A DNA stretch of 64,000 nucleotides from an uncultured Oscillospiraceae bacterium (GTDB lineage Bacteria; Bacillota; Clostridia; Oscillospirales; Oscillospiraceae), in the NCBI GenBank assembly GCA_947589225.1, contig CANQBC010000004.1, positions 61,233-125,232 of the forward strand, written 5' to 3'. Shown piece after piece: positions 43,001 through 50,910 of the stretch. The translations under genes were made by a program, and so were the position numbers. Positions within the stretch are counted from its first letter, which is position 1, and each line of letters starts with the position of its first letter. The notes below the pieces were generated by a model. That model worked only from the letters and a program-made list of their open reading frames with translations. It was not told where the DNA came from and made no database searches.

Positions 43001-44248
43001 TCACGCTTCCTTTTGCTTGAGGGCTTGCCGGTAAATCTCGTTTGCTTGCTTCACGCTCTCTTGATTGGCGTGTGTGTAGAAGTCAAGTGTTGTGGAGACC
43101 TCTGCGTGTCCCAGCTTTGCGGAGACACTTGCGACATCGGCTCCGCTTACGATTGACACGCTTGCCATTGTGTGGCGAAGCATATGCGGGTGGAGGTTTT
43201 CAAAGCCGTGGCGCTTGCCAAACTCGTGAAGGTGCTGGGTGGGGGTCTGCGGGTGAATTGGTTGACCGTTGCGCTGAGTGAAACAATAGCCCTCTAACGT
43301 GATTATCCTCTGCTTGCCTCTGAGCTTACGAAGCAGACGTATAATGTCAGGGTCAACGTCAATCGTCCGATATTGTCCGCTCTTGGGGGTGGTGTTGTAG
43401 ACGCCCTTGCCGGGGGTGTATTCCAGATTGTTTTCAATCTTGATGGTGTTGTTGGTGAAGTCCACGGAACGCCAGCGAAGGCCGCCTATCTCACCACGGC
43501 GGCAACCCGTGTCCAGCATCAGCCGGATTATCACTTGCCATTGAAGCGGCTCCGTCTCAATACATTTGAGAAGTCGGCGGGCCTCTGATGCGTCAAGCGC
43601 CTTTATCTCAGCGGGCTTGTCATCCTTGCGCGGCTTGGGCCTCTCCACCTTATCCATCGGATTTGAGGGTATAACGTCATCCATGTAAGCGGAACGGAAA
43701 AGGCTATGCAGGACGGTGTAATGCTTGAGAATCGTCCCATGTGACAGTGGCTTTCCCGTGTCCTTGATTGTGTCCCCCACGCTGAGCTTTGCCGTCTCTG
43801 TGGTCTGGAGCTTCAACAGGAAGTTTGAAATGTCCACGGGTCGTATCTCGTCAATGCGAAGGTCTCCCAGGTATTCAAAAATCTTATTGAGGGATCGTGT
43901 GTATGTGTCCTTTGTGGTCTCCGCGAATGTAGCGGATTTCCTCGGCATGAAGGTCTCCAGCGCGTATTTGCGGAGTGTGATTTTCCTTGCTTCCGCCTCG
44001 GCTGCCGCTTTAGCTTGCTGGGCTTGTTCGTCTTTTGTGAGGATTTTCCCCTCTTTACAGTCCCGCTCATAATCACGGGCAAAGGCCGCCAATCTCGCCT
44101 CTATCGTCCGCTTGCTCCAGCTGTCCTCCGGCTTCCATGTGGTGCGGTAGAAGATTTGCTTGCCATTGGCGTCCCTGCACTTGAAAACGGAGATTTCATA
44201 AGAGATAATCAATCCGTCCTTATTTTTCCGGGGTTTAATGCTTGCCAT
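43001..44248 (-). CDS. int: Tyrosine integrase of element E2
   Basis: 415 residues, ATG 44248 with AAAGG immediately upstream; its start overlaps the preceding gene by 14 bp. N-terminal arm-binding region (ISYEISVFKCRDANGKQIFY), core-binding domain (FAETTKDTYTRSLNKIFEYL), catalytic motifs LDTGCRRGEIGGLRW, HPHMLRHTMASVSI, KLGHAEVSTTLDFYTH. It reads towards the tRNA-Thr attachment site 295 bp away. It integrates E2 at the 3' end of tRNA-Thr. Confidence 0.95.
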   Translation of the reverse strand: MASIKPRKNKDGLIISYEISVFKCRDANGKQIFYRTTWKPEDSWSKRTIEARLAAFARDYERDCKEGKILTKDEQAQQAKAAAEAEARKITLRKYALETFMPRKSATFAETTKDTYTRSLNKIFEYLGDLRIDEIRPVDISNFLLKLQTTETAKLSVGDTIKDTGKPLSHGTILKHYTVLHSLFRSAYMDDVIPSNPMDKVERPKPRKDDKPAEIKALDASEARRLLKCIETEPLQWQVIIRLMLDTGCRRGEIGGLRWRSVDFTNNTIKIENNLEYTPGKGVYNTTPKSGQYRTIDVDPDIIRLLRKLRGKQRIITLEGYCFTQRNGQPIHPQTPTQHLHEFGKRHGFENLHPHMLRHTMASVSIVSGADVASVSAKLGHAEVSTTLDFYTHANQESVKQANEIYRQALKQKEA

Positions 44249-44501
44249 CCTTTAACGCCTCCCGCCTGCCTTGCTCATATGCGTCGTAAGTCATTTTCTC
44301 TATTATCTCCATCAGCTTTTGCACGGTTTCATTTGGTGCATCACCGTATGTATCAAGCCATGCTTGCACTTGCTCTTTAGCGGTTATGCCATCGGGAATG
44401 GGGTCGCCGTTCCTGCCAGCTCTTGTTGCCGTGCTCCCTATCTGTTTGAGGATTTGAACAAACTCAATAACATCTTCCTCAATTTTGGGGTCGTCTTTCA
44501 T
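44235..44501 (-). CDS. Small acidic hypothetical protein upstream of E2 int
   Basis: 88 residues, ATG 44501 with AAGGAGG 8 bp upstream; overlaps int. Starts MKDDPKIEEDVIEFVQILKQ and ends MTYDAYEQGRREALKDGKH; helical, mixed charge. No family recognised; position suggests recombination directionality or an integrase partner, but it lacks a clear winged helix. Confidence 0.7.
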   Translation of the reverse strand: MKDDPKIEEDVIEFVQILKQIGSTATRAGRNGDPIPDGITAKEQVQAWLDTYGDAPNETVQKLMEIIEKMTYDAYEQGRREALKDGKH

Positions 44502-44610
44502 TTTTGTATTCCTCCTTGAATTTTGGAGGGTTCCATGCTACAATGGTTATATCCTCCAGATTGCCGGGGCCTGTGAGCTGTGGCCCACGGTTCCCCGGCG
44601 CTGGGCTTGG

Positions 44611-44706
44611 TTACTGGTCGTCATCCTCGGCGTCAAATGCCTCTGTGTCCGTGGCGTATTCGATGCCGTTCAGCCGGTAGCCGTAATCGGTGTAGCCGTC
44701 ATCCAT
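44611..44706 (-). CDS. 31-residue very acidic peptide in E2
   Basis: ATG 44706 with AAGGAGGTG 6 bp upstream, a strong ribosome site. The peptide begins MDDGYTDYGYRLNGIEYATD and ends AFDAEDDDQ: 11 of 31 residues are Asp/Glu, one is basic, and four Tyr are present. No homologue recognised. Small acidic proteins of mobile elements can be DNA mimics, but this one is very short. Confidence 0.6.
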   Translation of the reverse strand: MDDGYTDYGYRLNGIEYATDTEAFDAEDDDQ

Positions 44707-44802
44707 TGGCTTCACCTCCTTCCAATCCGCCCTCCCTGTTGCCGCAGGTGGGGCGGGTTCTTTGTCTGGCAGCACCGCTGTCTGACATGATTATGTTATC
44801 AT

Positions 44803-44882
44803 ATCTAAGCATAGATATCAAGATGAAAACTTGCACAAATATCTATGCCTATATTTGTTGAAATTGTATCTATGCTTAGACT
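44803..44882. promoter_or_regulatory. Three operator-like sites between divergent E2 genes
   Basis: TATCTATGCTTAGA(T/C) occurs on the minus strand at about 44804-44818 and on the plus strand at 44868-44882, with a weaker TATCTATGCCTATAT near 44850. The plus copy overlaps the -35 region of the RHH gene (TATAAT at about 44895-44900). The minus copy overlaps a TTGATA, 17 bp, TAACAT promoter for the acidic peptide-int operon. The RHH product is the likely ligand. Confidence 0.6.
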
Positions 44883-44926
44883 ATCATCTGTGTTATAATA
44901 CCGTTATACTGAAAGGAGTGACCCTA

Positions 44927-45250
44927 ATGGGAGAAAAGACAGCCGCGCAGAAAAAAGCCCAGCAAAAATATATGGATAAATTCGCAGTTGCAAGAGTGCG
45001 TTTGGCGCCTGACATGTATGAGCAGATAAAAGCCCATGCAGATGAACAGGGAGAGTCGCTTAATACGTTTTTCAATAGGGCAATATGTGAAACAATGGAG
45101 AACGACAGGGACAGGGATATTCTGGCCCAGATAGCTCGTGAACACGGAATATCTGTTGAACGTGTTAAAGAGAACGTGGAGTTTGCACATGTTCTTGACC
45201 GTTACCCAAAACTGAAACAATATATCTTTGACGGCGGTTCTTTAGAGTGA
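44927..45250 (+). CDS. Arc-type RHH repressor of E2
   Basis: 107 residues from ATG 44927 (GAAAGGAGTG 7 bp upstream). Basic lead (KTAAQKKAQQKYMDKFAVAR), RHH core VRLAPDMYEQIKAHADEQGE and SLNTFFNRAICETMEND, then a C-terminal helix (DILAQIAREHGISVERVKEN). Divergent from the int operon with three operator-like sites between, so probably controls excision genes and itself. Confidence 0.82.
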   Translation: MGEKTAAQKKAQQKYMDKFAVARVRLAPDMYEQIKAHADEQGESLNTFFNRAICETMENDRDRDILAQIAREHGISVERVKENVEFAHVLDRYPKLKQYIFDGGSLE

Positions 45251-45308
45251 CCGGCACGGGGCCGGGGGCGAATTACCCTCGGCCCCAACATTAAAACTTT
45301 GGAAGGTG

Positions 45309-45378
45309 TGGACAGTATGGACAGAATGGACACAATTCACTTTTTCGGCTATTCTGTCCAATTTGTCCAATTAGTCCG
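45309..45378. repeat. E2 iteron array 1: inverted pair of period-9 triplets
   Basis: TGGACA at 45309, 45318 and 45327 (exact 9-bp period), a 22-bp spacer, then inverted GTCC units at 45356, 45365 and 45374 (again period 9). It lies between the RHH gene and the stop of the 109-residue gene. The same design is at 47621-47681. Confidence 0.8.
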
Positions 45379-45708
45379 TCAGTTGTCCCGCTCTGCTTTG
45401 AGTCCCTCCACGGCGTTGCGAAACGCCTGAATGTCCGGCTCAGTCCGCAGCATACTTTCCACGGCGCTTGAAAAGTATGGACGGCCCATAATCCCGTTGA
45501 TCACCACGGCGGCAAACAAGCGGGTCTTTCTGTCCTCACCGGTATCATCTACGATGCCACGCATAAGGTCGGCGATTCTGGCCTTGTCCTCGGACTCCTG
45601 CCGGTCATGCTCCGCCCTCCATTGCGCCCGCTTCTCGGCGTTCTCCCGGCGTGTGATACGGCCCTTTTCGGCGGGGGTAAGCTTGCTGTGATTTGAATTG
45701 ATTTCCAT
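45379..45708 (-). CDS. Hypothetical 109-residue protein of E2
   Basis: ATG 45708, start 9 bp after the stop of the LysM gene. Basic N-terminus KLTPAEKGRITRRENAEKRA with a coiled-coil look, then RIADLMRGIVDDTGEDRKTR and FSSAVESMLRTEPDIQAFRN. No family recognised. Last gene of the long E2 minus-strand operon. Confidence 0.7.
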   Translation of the reverse strand: MEINSNHSKLTPAEKGRITRRENAEKRAQWRAEHDRQESEDKARIADLMRGIVDDTGEDRKTRLFAAVVINGIMGRPYFSSAVESMLRTEPDIQAFRNAVEGLKAERDN

Positions 45709-45717
45709 ATTGTCCCC

Positions 45718-46794
45718 TCACTCCTGCGCGGCGGTCAGGTCAACGATCTCCCCAAACCCCTCCGGGTATGTATCAGTAGGACGGTCAATAACCTCCACGT
45801 CCTCCATTTTGACAGTGCCCTCCATTCCGCTCCAGCTTTTCAAGTGGGTTGAAGGAACGTTGATTTTGTCTCCTGCGTGAAGGTTCTTCACATCAACGCT
45901 GGGGTTCGCTTTCTGAATATCCGCAGTACTCACGCCAAATTGCTCAGCGACAGAGTAAATCGAGACATCCCCGGCCCACGTCAGACGGCTCCATTTATCG
46001 CCGGAGGTGACGCCCGTGGCGGTCCTCTTGGTGCTCTCACCGGTGTCCTTCTTCTTATCGGCGGTGGGGGTGATGGTCCGTATATCAGCGGAGGTCATCA
46101 CGCTGCTGTCAAGCTCTTTGAAGTATCGCACGTCCTCACCCGCGCCGGGTCTCGTCCAAAACAGGCGCCCGATATAGCCCAGGTCATCAATGGGCGTGTC
46201 CAGCTCATCAATGTGGCTCCTCGCGTACTGCTCGGCCTCCTCCATCTGCCTTTCAAATTCGTCCGGGTCAACGCCAATAAAGGAAGGAATTTCTATCCCC
46301 TGCCGCTTGCAAATGCTCCGCAGCGCCCGGAGTGCCGGGGCGCTGGCGCTCAATGCTTGGACGGTGCTGGCGACTTCGCCCCTTGTCAGGTCGCTCCCAC
46401 GGATTTCCAACGCCCTCAGCAAGTTCAACATTTCGTTGGTGGGCGGGGTGTTCGCCTTGTCCCACGCCTTTCTCTTGCTTGCCAGTACGGTCTCCAGATC
46501 CTTCTCCACCTTGTCAATGGCGATCTCACGGGCCGTTTGATAGTCGGCGTTGGCGGCGTCCTCGATAGCTTTCAGTTTGGGTCCTCGGTAGTTTTCCTGA
46601 GCCTCCTTGATTTTGCTGTCGCGCATATCGCGGAGTACAAGAAGGGCGTCCCGGACATATCCGGCCCGGTGGTGCCATCCGGTCAACGTCCGGCTCTTGT
46701 CAACGCTCTTGCTGGTGTCCATCTTATTCAGGATTTCTACAAATTCTCTTGTCGTTGTGTTTTTCAAGTTAATCATCCTTTCAAATGCAATCAT
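45718..46794 (-). CDS. Helical protein with C-terminal LysM domain, no signal peptide
   Basis: 358 residues; ATG 46794 overlaps the previous stop as ATGA. Residues 1-210 are helical and charged (VDKSRTLTGWHHRAGYVRDA, KDLETVLASKRKAWDKANTP). Residues about 270-320 read AGDVSIYSVAEQFGVSTADI, then QKANPSVDVKNLHAGDKINV, a LysM fold. There is no export signal. Cytosolic LysM proteins occur among phage baseplate and tail proteins (XkdP/gp53-like) and scaffolds, so in this small element it may interact with helper-phage particles; that is inference. Confidence 0.75.
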   Translation of the reverse strand: MIAFERMINLKNTTTREFVEILNKMDTSKSVDKSRTLTGWHHRAGYVRDALLVLRDMRDSKIKEAQENYRGPKLKAIEDAANADYQTAREIAIDKVEKDLETVLASKRKAWDKANTPPTNEMLNLLRALEIRGSDLTRGEVASTVQALSASAPALRALRSICKRQGIEIPSFIGVDPDEFERQMEEAEQYARSHIDELDTPIDDLGYIGRLFWTRPGAGEDVRYFKELDSSVMTSADIRTITPTADKKKDTGESTKRTATGVTSGDKWSRLTWAGDVSIYSVAEQFGVSTADIQKANPSVDVKNLHAGDKINVPSTHLKSWSGMEGTVKMEDVEVIDRPTDTYPEGFGEIVDLTAAQE

Positions 46795-47372
46795 TCTTCA
46801 TCTACAACGGCGCTCTCAATGCGCCTGTGGCGTTCCTCGGCATCGGTCACGGGGTCAAGAAGTCCGTTAGAGGCCGGTTGCGTCAGTTCAATCGTGGTGG
46901 TCTCTCTAAGCCCATATACGGCTTTTTGTAAGAAAATGGAGACAATGCTGTTGCAGTTGTTCCTCAGTGCGCTCTCAGCTAAAATGTCGCTGAAGGTGTC
47001 CCGGCAAACCTCCAGCCATGCCGCCGTAGCGGGTGGAGATTTGCGCCAGATACAATCATAAAGCGCCTGACGGCTCAAGCCCATCGAACGGGCTAAACCG
47101 GCAAAAGACGGGAAACAGGAGGCAGCCTCGCAAGCTCTCAGATATAGAATCGTTCGGCTCTTTACATTGGCGGTGTCCTGCAAACTGACCGGCTCCGTGG
47201 TCGCGGCCTCGGCAAGCTCGGCGGTAGTCCGTTTAAGAAGGTCGGACAATCTCTCATCCACAAATGCGGCGCTCTCGGCTTTATAGAGCTTTGAGTTTTT
47301 CCGCTGCTGCTCCCCGGTTTCTATCATTTCATTGAGACTTTGCGCCGGTAGATTTTTACCCTTGTTTACCAT
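46791..47372 (-). CDS. Terminase small subunit-like DNA-binding protein
   Basis: 193 residues from ATG 47372, which overlaps the previous stop (TGATG). The central part has an HTH in FAGLARSMGLSRQALYDCIW, followed by AWLEVCRDTFSDILAESALR and SIVSIFLQKAVYGLRETTTI. An HTH followed by helices and an 'I-F-x-L-K-x-x-G-x-x-(E/D)' motif near the C-terminus is typical of phage terminase small subunits. In a small integrative element without other packaging genes this suggests redirection of a helper's terminase, as in phage satellites. Confidence 0.6.
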   Translation of the reverse strand: MVNKGKNLPAQSLNEMIETGEQQRKNSKLYKAESAAFVDERLSDLLKRTTAELAEAATTEPVSLQDTANVKSRTILYLRACEAASCFPSFAGLARSMGLSRQALYDCIWRKSPPATAAWLEVCRDTFSDILAESALRNNCNSIVSIFLQKAVYGLRETTTIELTQPASNGLLDPVTDAEERHRRIESAVVDEE

Positions 47373-47584
47373 CAATCGTCACCCCCTTTCCACACCATCC
47401 CGAATTTATAGCCCTGCATAAATGCGGCTCTCTCGGCAAGCTGGACTTGTTCAATCATTTCATGTATAAGACGGTCATTTTGCTCTTTGGTCAAAGGCAA
47501 ACCGCTTATAAAATCACTCAACCGCTTGGCAACCTCAAGAAATTCGGGTGTCCGCTGAATTTCAATAGATTCGATTTTCTCCAT
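47372..47584 (-). CDS. Small hypothetical protein of E2
   Basis: 70 residues, ATG 47584. IQRTPEFLEVAKRLSDFISG, then LTKEQNDRLIHEMIEQVQLA. Helical; coupled to the terminase-like gene. No family recognised. Its promoter region (47585-47647) contains half of iteron array 2. Confidence 0.7.
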   Translation of the reverse strand: MEKIESIEIQRTPEFLEVAKRLSDFISGLPLTKEQNDRLIHEMIEQVQLAERAAFMQGYKFGMVWKGGDD

Positions 47585-47620
47585 AGTCGCTTTCCTCGTT
47601 TCAATAGAATTGTAATCGTG

Positions 47621-47681
47621 TGGACAAAATGGACAGATTGGACAATATTATGTTTTCCGTCCATTTAGTCCATTGTGTCCA
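47621..47681. repeat. E2 iteron array 2: inverted pair of period-9 triplets
   Basis: TGGACA at 47621, 47630 and 47639 (period 9), a 14-bp AT-rich spacer (ATATTATGTTTTCC), then inverted GTCCA at 47659, 47668 and 47677 (period 9). The right half encodes the last residues of the DUF3987 protein (T-G-H-N-G-L-N-G-R-K-T), so codons have been fitted to the array. Confidence 0.8.
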
Positions 47682-49177
47682 GTGGCCAGCGGGTTCACCA
47701 TGATAACCGGGCTTGCTTTCCGTCCGGCCCCGTCCCGCTCCGTTACCTCAATGCGGACATAGCCGTATTCCGTGAGGACACGCAAAGGTGCATCAATTTC
47801 ATCGGCTCGCTTAAACCGTCCCCGGCATAGCCGGAAAAGGTCGCGCTTGCTGATTTCGTCTTTCCCTGAGTTCTCCAACCTCCGCCAGACGTACTGAGCG
47901 TTGGAAATTTCCGGGTCGCCTCCCATAACCTGATAGGCGGCCTCAGCGTGAGAAGCAAAAAACTCGGCTATGGAAGTGGCGGCCATCATCGTGTCGGCGC
48001 TTATCGGCGTGAGTGTTGGGTCTCCCATTACCTCTGCGGCGTGAATTAGGGCCGCGATTCTGACCATTGCGCCGGTGAGCTTACCACCCCAGTCCCGCAG
48101 ATTCTCCCACTCCCCGCCCAGCTTCGTTTCAATGTACCCCTGATAGGATTCACGGAGTTTGTCAGCTTCCGGGGACAGTGTGATTGTCCCTTTGTACGGC
48201 ATTGACAATATACGGTAAACAAATGAATTATACTCCGCTTTTATCTTTGCCGGTATGGGAGGTGGTGACACCTTACGGTGGCCCACATTGCTCTGGCAAA
48301 TGGCATAGAGGAAGCGTCCACACAGTCCACGGCCTCGGAATGTCGTGTTGCTCATAAGGCCGTTTAGCACTTCGGGTTGTACAGTCAACATCATCGTCAA
48401 CCGGGGGTGTGGAATGGAGTTTGCGCCTCGGCCTATACGGTCAACGAGAATCGGGTCTCCGGCGTGGCCCTTGAGGTAAACATCCAGTCCACCCTTGTTG
48501 TCATATCGTCCCGTGAGAGCATCAAAGATGCCTCCCTCGGCGCTGCATACTGTGATACACCCTCCTTGTACTGACATAATCTCTGCCAGCTTCTCCGGCG
48601 TGGTATCATCGACTAATAATCTGAATGGATGGAGGTCTTGAAAGTTCGCAAGCTGGGCGGAGAGGTCAAGCGCCTCCTGATGGGCTAAAGCACAACCCTC
48701 TTTGCCACGGGCCGCCTGTTGCTTTACCGCTTGCAATCGGCCCTCCAGCAACGCTCTCTCCGTCTGGTTCCGGGCTATGTCCCCGGCCTCCGCCGTCCGG
48801 CGCTCATCCTCGTACTCATAGATGGGCCGCGTCAAGGCGGCAATCACAGCGGACTTGCGCTCCGCCGGTGGCGCAATATCACAAATATAGGTGTTTAGAG
48901 GCTCTACCCAGTCAGGGGTTATCTGCACAACAAATTTTGATTGAAATGCCGTAGAGAGAACACCTATTGATAGACTTCCGCTCATTGCTTCAGAAGTCTG
49001 CGTGGCCTCTGCCAAGTGCTCTACAAAAGCCATCTGTGGCCCCGGTAGGGCCTCCACGGGGAAGGGCAGCAACTCTACATTGGAAAACGGCATTGGGGCG
49101 TCCCAATCCAGGGCGGCGTTGTCTCCGTTCAAGCCGTTTCGGATTTCATCCTCAAACCGTCCAAAATCATCTGGCAT
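47648..49177 (-). CDS. DUF3987 (YfjI-like) replication-associated protein
   Basis: 509 residues, ATG 49177, overlapping the upstream primase gene by 49 bp. Features of the YfjI/DUF3987 family: ALPGPQMAFVEHLAEATQTS, a degenerate P-loop in IAPPAERKSAVIAALTRPIY, a coiled region (ERALLEGRLQAVKQQAARGK), LVDDTTPEKLAEIMSVQGGC, and a winged-helix end (DEISKRDLFRLCRGRFKRAD). In elements with a CHC2-only primase this protein probably supplies a helicase-like partner for replication. Confidence 0.82.
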   Translation of the reverse strand: MPDDFGRFEDEIRNGLNGDNAALDWDAPMPFSNVELLPFPVEALPGPQMAFVEHLAEATQTSEAMSGSLSIGVLSTAFQSKFVVQITPDWVEPLNTYICDIAPPAERKSAVIAALTRPIYEYEDERRTAEAGDIARNQTERALLEGRLQAVKQQAARGKEGCALAHQEALDLSAQLANFQDLHPFRLLVDDTTPEKLAEIMSVQGGCITVCSAEGGIFDALTGRYDNKGGLDVYLKGHAGDPILVDRIGRGANSIPHPRLTMMLTVQPEVLNGLMSNTTFRGRGLCGRFLYAICQSNVGHRKVSPPPIPAKIKAEYNSFVYRILSMPYKGTITLSPEADKLRESYQGYIETKLGGEWENLRDWGGKLTGAMVRIAALIHAAEVMGDPTLTPISADTMMAATSIAEFFASHAEAAYQVMGGDPEISNAQYVWRRLENSGKDEISKRDLFRLCRGRFKRADEIDAPLRVLTEYGYVRIEVTERDGAGRKASPVIMVNPLATGHNGLNGRKT

Positions 49178-49734
49178 CGTTTCTTCACCCCCTCCCTGTC
49201 GCGGAATATCTCCATTTGCTCTGACAGGCTCCCGTTCGATAGGAGGTCAATCCAGTAATCCAGCGCGGGCAGCCATGTAACCGCCGTAATCTCGGTGTCG
49301 GTCATCTCCACGATGGATTTGTATAGTTCCACCTGATAGCCCTCCCGGTAAGCATCGGTCAGCAAGTCAAGGGTCTCAGCTCGCCATCGTTCAAATTCCC
49401 GGCGTGTCTCAATGCTCTCCCGCCGTCTCCGGGCCGCTCTGCGCTCCTCCCCTGTCGGCCCCTTGTCCAGGGGTAGACACAGCGCAAAGGCCCTGTTAAG
49501 TTCTTTGACGGCTCCCAGCGGGTCAAGGCTCAAAAGCCGTGAGGTGAAGTCGATGCTGTCCCCGCCAGCTCCGCAGCCGAAACAGTGGTAGCGTCCCGCC
49601 TTGAAGCTGAGAGAGGCCGTCCGCTCGGAGTGAAACGGACACAGCGCCTTATGGTGATTCACCTCAATCCCGTAGTGTCGGGCGGCGTCCTCGGCTGAAA
49701 CACGTTCCCGTACTTCTTTGAATACGTCAATCAA
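49129..49734 (-). CDS. CHC2 zinc-finger primase-like protein
   Basis: 201 residues from a TTG start at 49734 that overlaps the previous stop as TTGA. The zinc site is LCPFHSERTASLSFKAGRYH with CFGCGAGGDSIDF (Cys-x2-His ... Cys-x2-Cys), as in DnaG N-termini. No TOPRIM domain follows; the rest is a charged helical region. It acts with the DUF3987 protein in the same operon. Confidence 0.88.
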   Translation of the reverse strand: MIDVFKEVRERVSAEDAARHYGIEVNHHKALCPFHSERTASLSFKAGRYHCFGCGAGGDSIDFTSRLLSLDPLGAVKELNRAFALCLPLDKGPTGEERRAARRRRESIETRREFERWRAETLDLLTDAYREGYQVELYKSIVEMTDTEITAVTWLPALDYWIDLLSNGSLSEQMEIFRDREGVKKRCQMILDGLRMKSETA

Positions 49735-49907
49735 GCCGTCTCACCTTCCCTGAGTTTGGCAATCGCGCACTCGTAGTCGATGAAGATTTTTGTACCGCTT
49801 CGAATGTGCGGGACACGCCCCTCTGCTACGGCTTTCCTCCAGAAGTAGACGGACAACCCTGACCGTGCGGCGGCCTCCTTAAAGCCAACGTATGGAGTGT
49901 TGGTCAA
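49731..49907 (-). CDS. Excisionase/MerR-like small HTH protein
   Basis: 58 residues, TTG start at 49907 with AGGAGG 8 bp upstream, stop at 49731; both ends overlap neighbours as TTGA. TPYVGFKEAAARSGLSVYFW, then KAVAEGRVPHIRSGTKIFID. The pattern (helix-turn-helix followed by a wing with HIRSGTKIFI) is that of DNA-binding excisionase-family proteins. Confidence 0.75.
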   Translation of the reverse strand: MTNTPYVGFKEAAARSGLSVYFWRKAVAEGRVPHIRSGTKIFIDYECAIAKLREGETA

Positions 49908-50089
49908 GTCTCGGCCCTCCTGTCTGACAAGCGTTCAATCGCTTCCATCACCCTCTGCTTGCGCTCCGGCTCCAGCTCGTGACGCAGCCAGACACAAAGG
50001 GTATATTCGGAAATCCCGGCTTCGGTAGCTACTTCGTACTGATACAAGCGGTGTTTCCGTATTGCCTGTTTGATTTCACTGTTTGGCAC
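49904..50089 (-). CDS. Small XRE-like HTH protein, first gene of the E2 operon
   Basis: 61 residues from GTG 50089, chosen because GGAGG lies 7 bp upstream; the in-frame ATG 50107 and TTG 50125 lack ribosome sites. KQAIRKHRLYQYEVATEAGI, then SEYTLCVWLRHELEPERKQR. It starts a chain of coupled genes (49904-46791 region). A 12-bp palindrome GGTTGGCCAACC (50116-50127) lies in its leader. Confidence 0.72.
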   Translation of the reverse strand: MPNSEIKQAIRKHRLYQYEVATEAGISEYTLCVWLRHELEPERKQRVMEAIERLSDRRAET

Positions 50090-50135
50090 GTTAAGCCCTC
50101 CAATCATATCATTTTGGTTGGCCAACCATAGTGAA

Positions 50136-50164
50136 AGTATAGCTCATAAAAGCAAGAAATGTAA
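50136..50164 (-). promoter_or_regulatory. Promoter of the long E2 operon
   Basis: Minus strand TTACAT (50159-50164), 17 bp, TATACT (50136-50141). The palindrome GGTTGGCCAACC lies just downstream (50116-50127), a candidate operator. Confidence 0.65.
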
Positions 50165-50234
50165 GCACTGGGCAAGTCAATAATATTTTAGAGAAAGGAA
50201 ATGATTTAAGAGGCAATAATTTCAATAATTGTTG

Positions 50235-50263
50235 TTGACTTTCCTTATAAGGCAATTTATAAT
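50235..50263 (+). promoter_or_regulatory. Promoter of the E2 XRE repressor with operator-like repeats
   Basis: TTGACT (50235-50240), 17 bp, TATAAT (50258-50263). The spacer contains the palindrome CCTTATAAGG and a further TATAAGGAAATATACCTT lies over the start of transcription, suggesting autorepression. Confidence 0.8.
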
Positions 50264-50298
50264 ATATAAGGAAATATACCTTTGTAGGAGGAAACAAC

Positions 50299-50910
50299 AT
50301 GGCATTTGTTAATGGTAGCATCTCTGCAACTGTATCGGAGCAGATGACTAAAGTTATGGACGAAAGAGGCATCAAGGGATACCAACTCGCAAAAGCAATG
50401 GGCGTACAGGAATCCACAATCAGCAAATGGAAGAGTGGCGCAATGCCTGAAGGGGCATCTATCGAAAGCCTTATAAAGCTCGCTAAAGCCCTCCACATTA
50501 CACTTGATTATTTAGTTGGTATGAGCAAGTACTTGCCAGATGATGATATAATGGCAATCACAACGATTATGGACGTTTTCAATCTGTCCCCGATTACATC
50601 AGGGGACGGAATATGGTCTTTGAGAATAGCGCAGCCCATAAGCGATTATTTGCGGGATATGAAAGAGGTCGAAGAGTATCGGGCCAAAGGTCTCCCGGAA
50701 TATGTGGCAGAGTTGTGGGTTAAAGATTTACAGAAAAAATACAAAGAAACATTATCTCAAAACGGCCCAGACATAATGCCGTTTGATGAATACGACGTAT
50801 ATCCAAAAGGGTATGTGCAGGAGAGAGAACGTAAGCTGAGACTGGAATATGGGAGAATCCCTGCGCCGGAGGCCGGGGACGGCAATCCCGTAAACAGGGC
50901 AAAAAAATAA
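50299..50910 (+). CDS. XRE-family repressor of E2
   Basis: 203 residues, ATG 50299 with GTAGGAGG upstream. HTH at about 12-75 (MTKVMDERGIKGYQLAKAMG, ESTISKWKSGAMPEGASIES). The C-terminal 120 residues (VFNLSPITSGDGIWSLRIAQ ...) are unrecognised. Divergent from the replication operon; likely master regulator of E2. Confidence 0.88.
   Translation: MAFVNGSISATVSEQMTKVMDERGIKGYQLAKAMGVQESTISKWKSGAMPEGASIESLIKLAKALHITLDYLVGMSKYLPDDDIMAITTIMDVFNLSPITSGDGIWSLRIAQPISDYLRDMKEVEEYRAKGLPEYVAELWVKDLQKKYKETLSQNGPDIMPFDEYDVYPKGYVQERERKLRLEYGRIPAPEAGDGNPVNRAKK

Noticed and set aside
45309..47681. Period-9 repeats as a CRISPR-like array
   Set aside because: Units are 9 bp with 3-bp variable gaps and an inverted partner; no spacers of 25-40 bp and no cas genes in the window.
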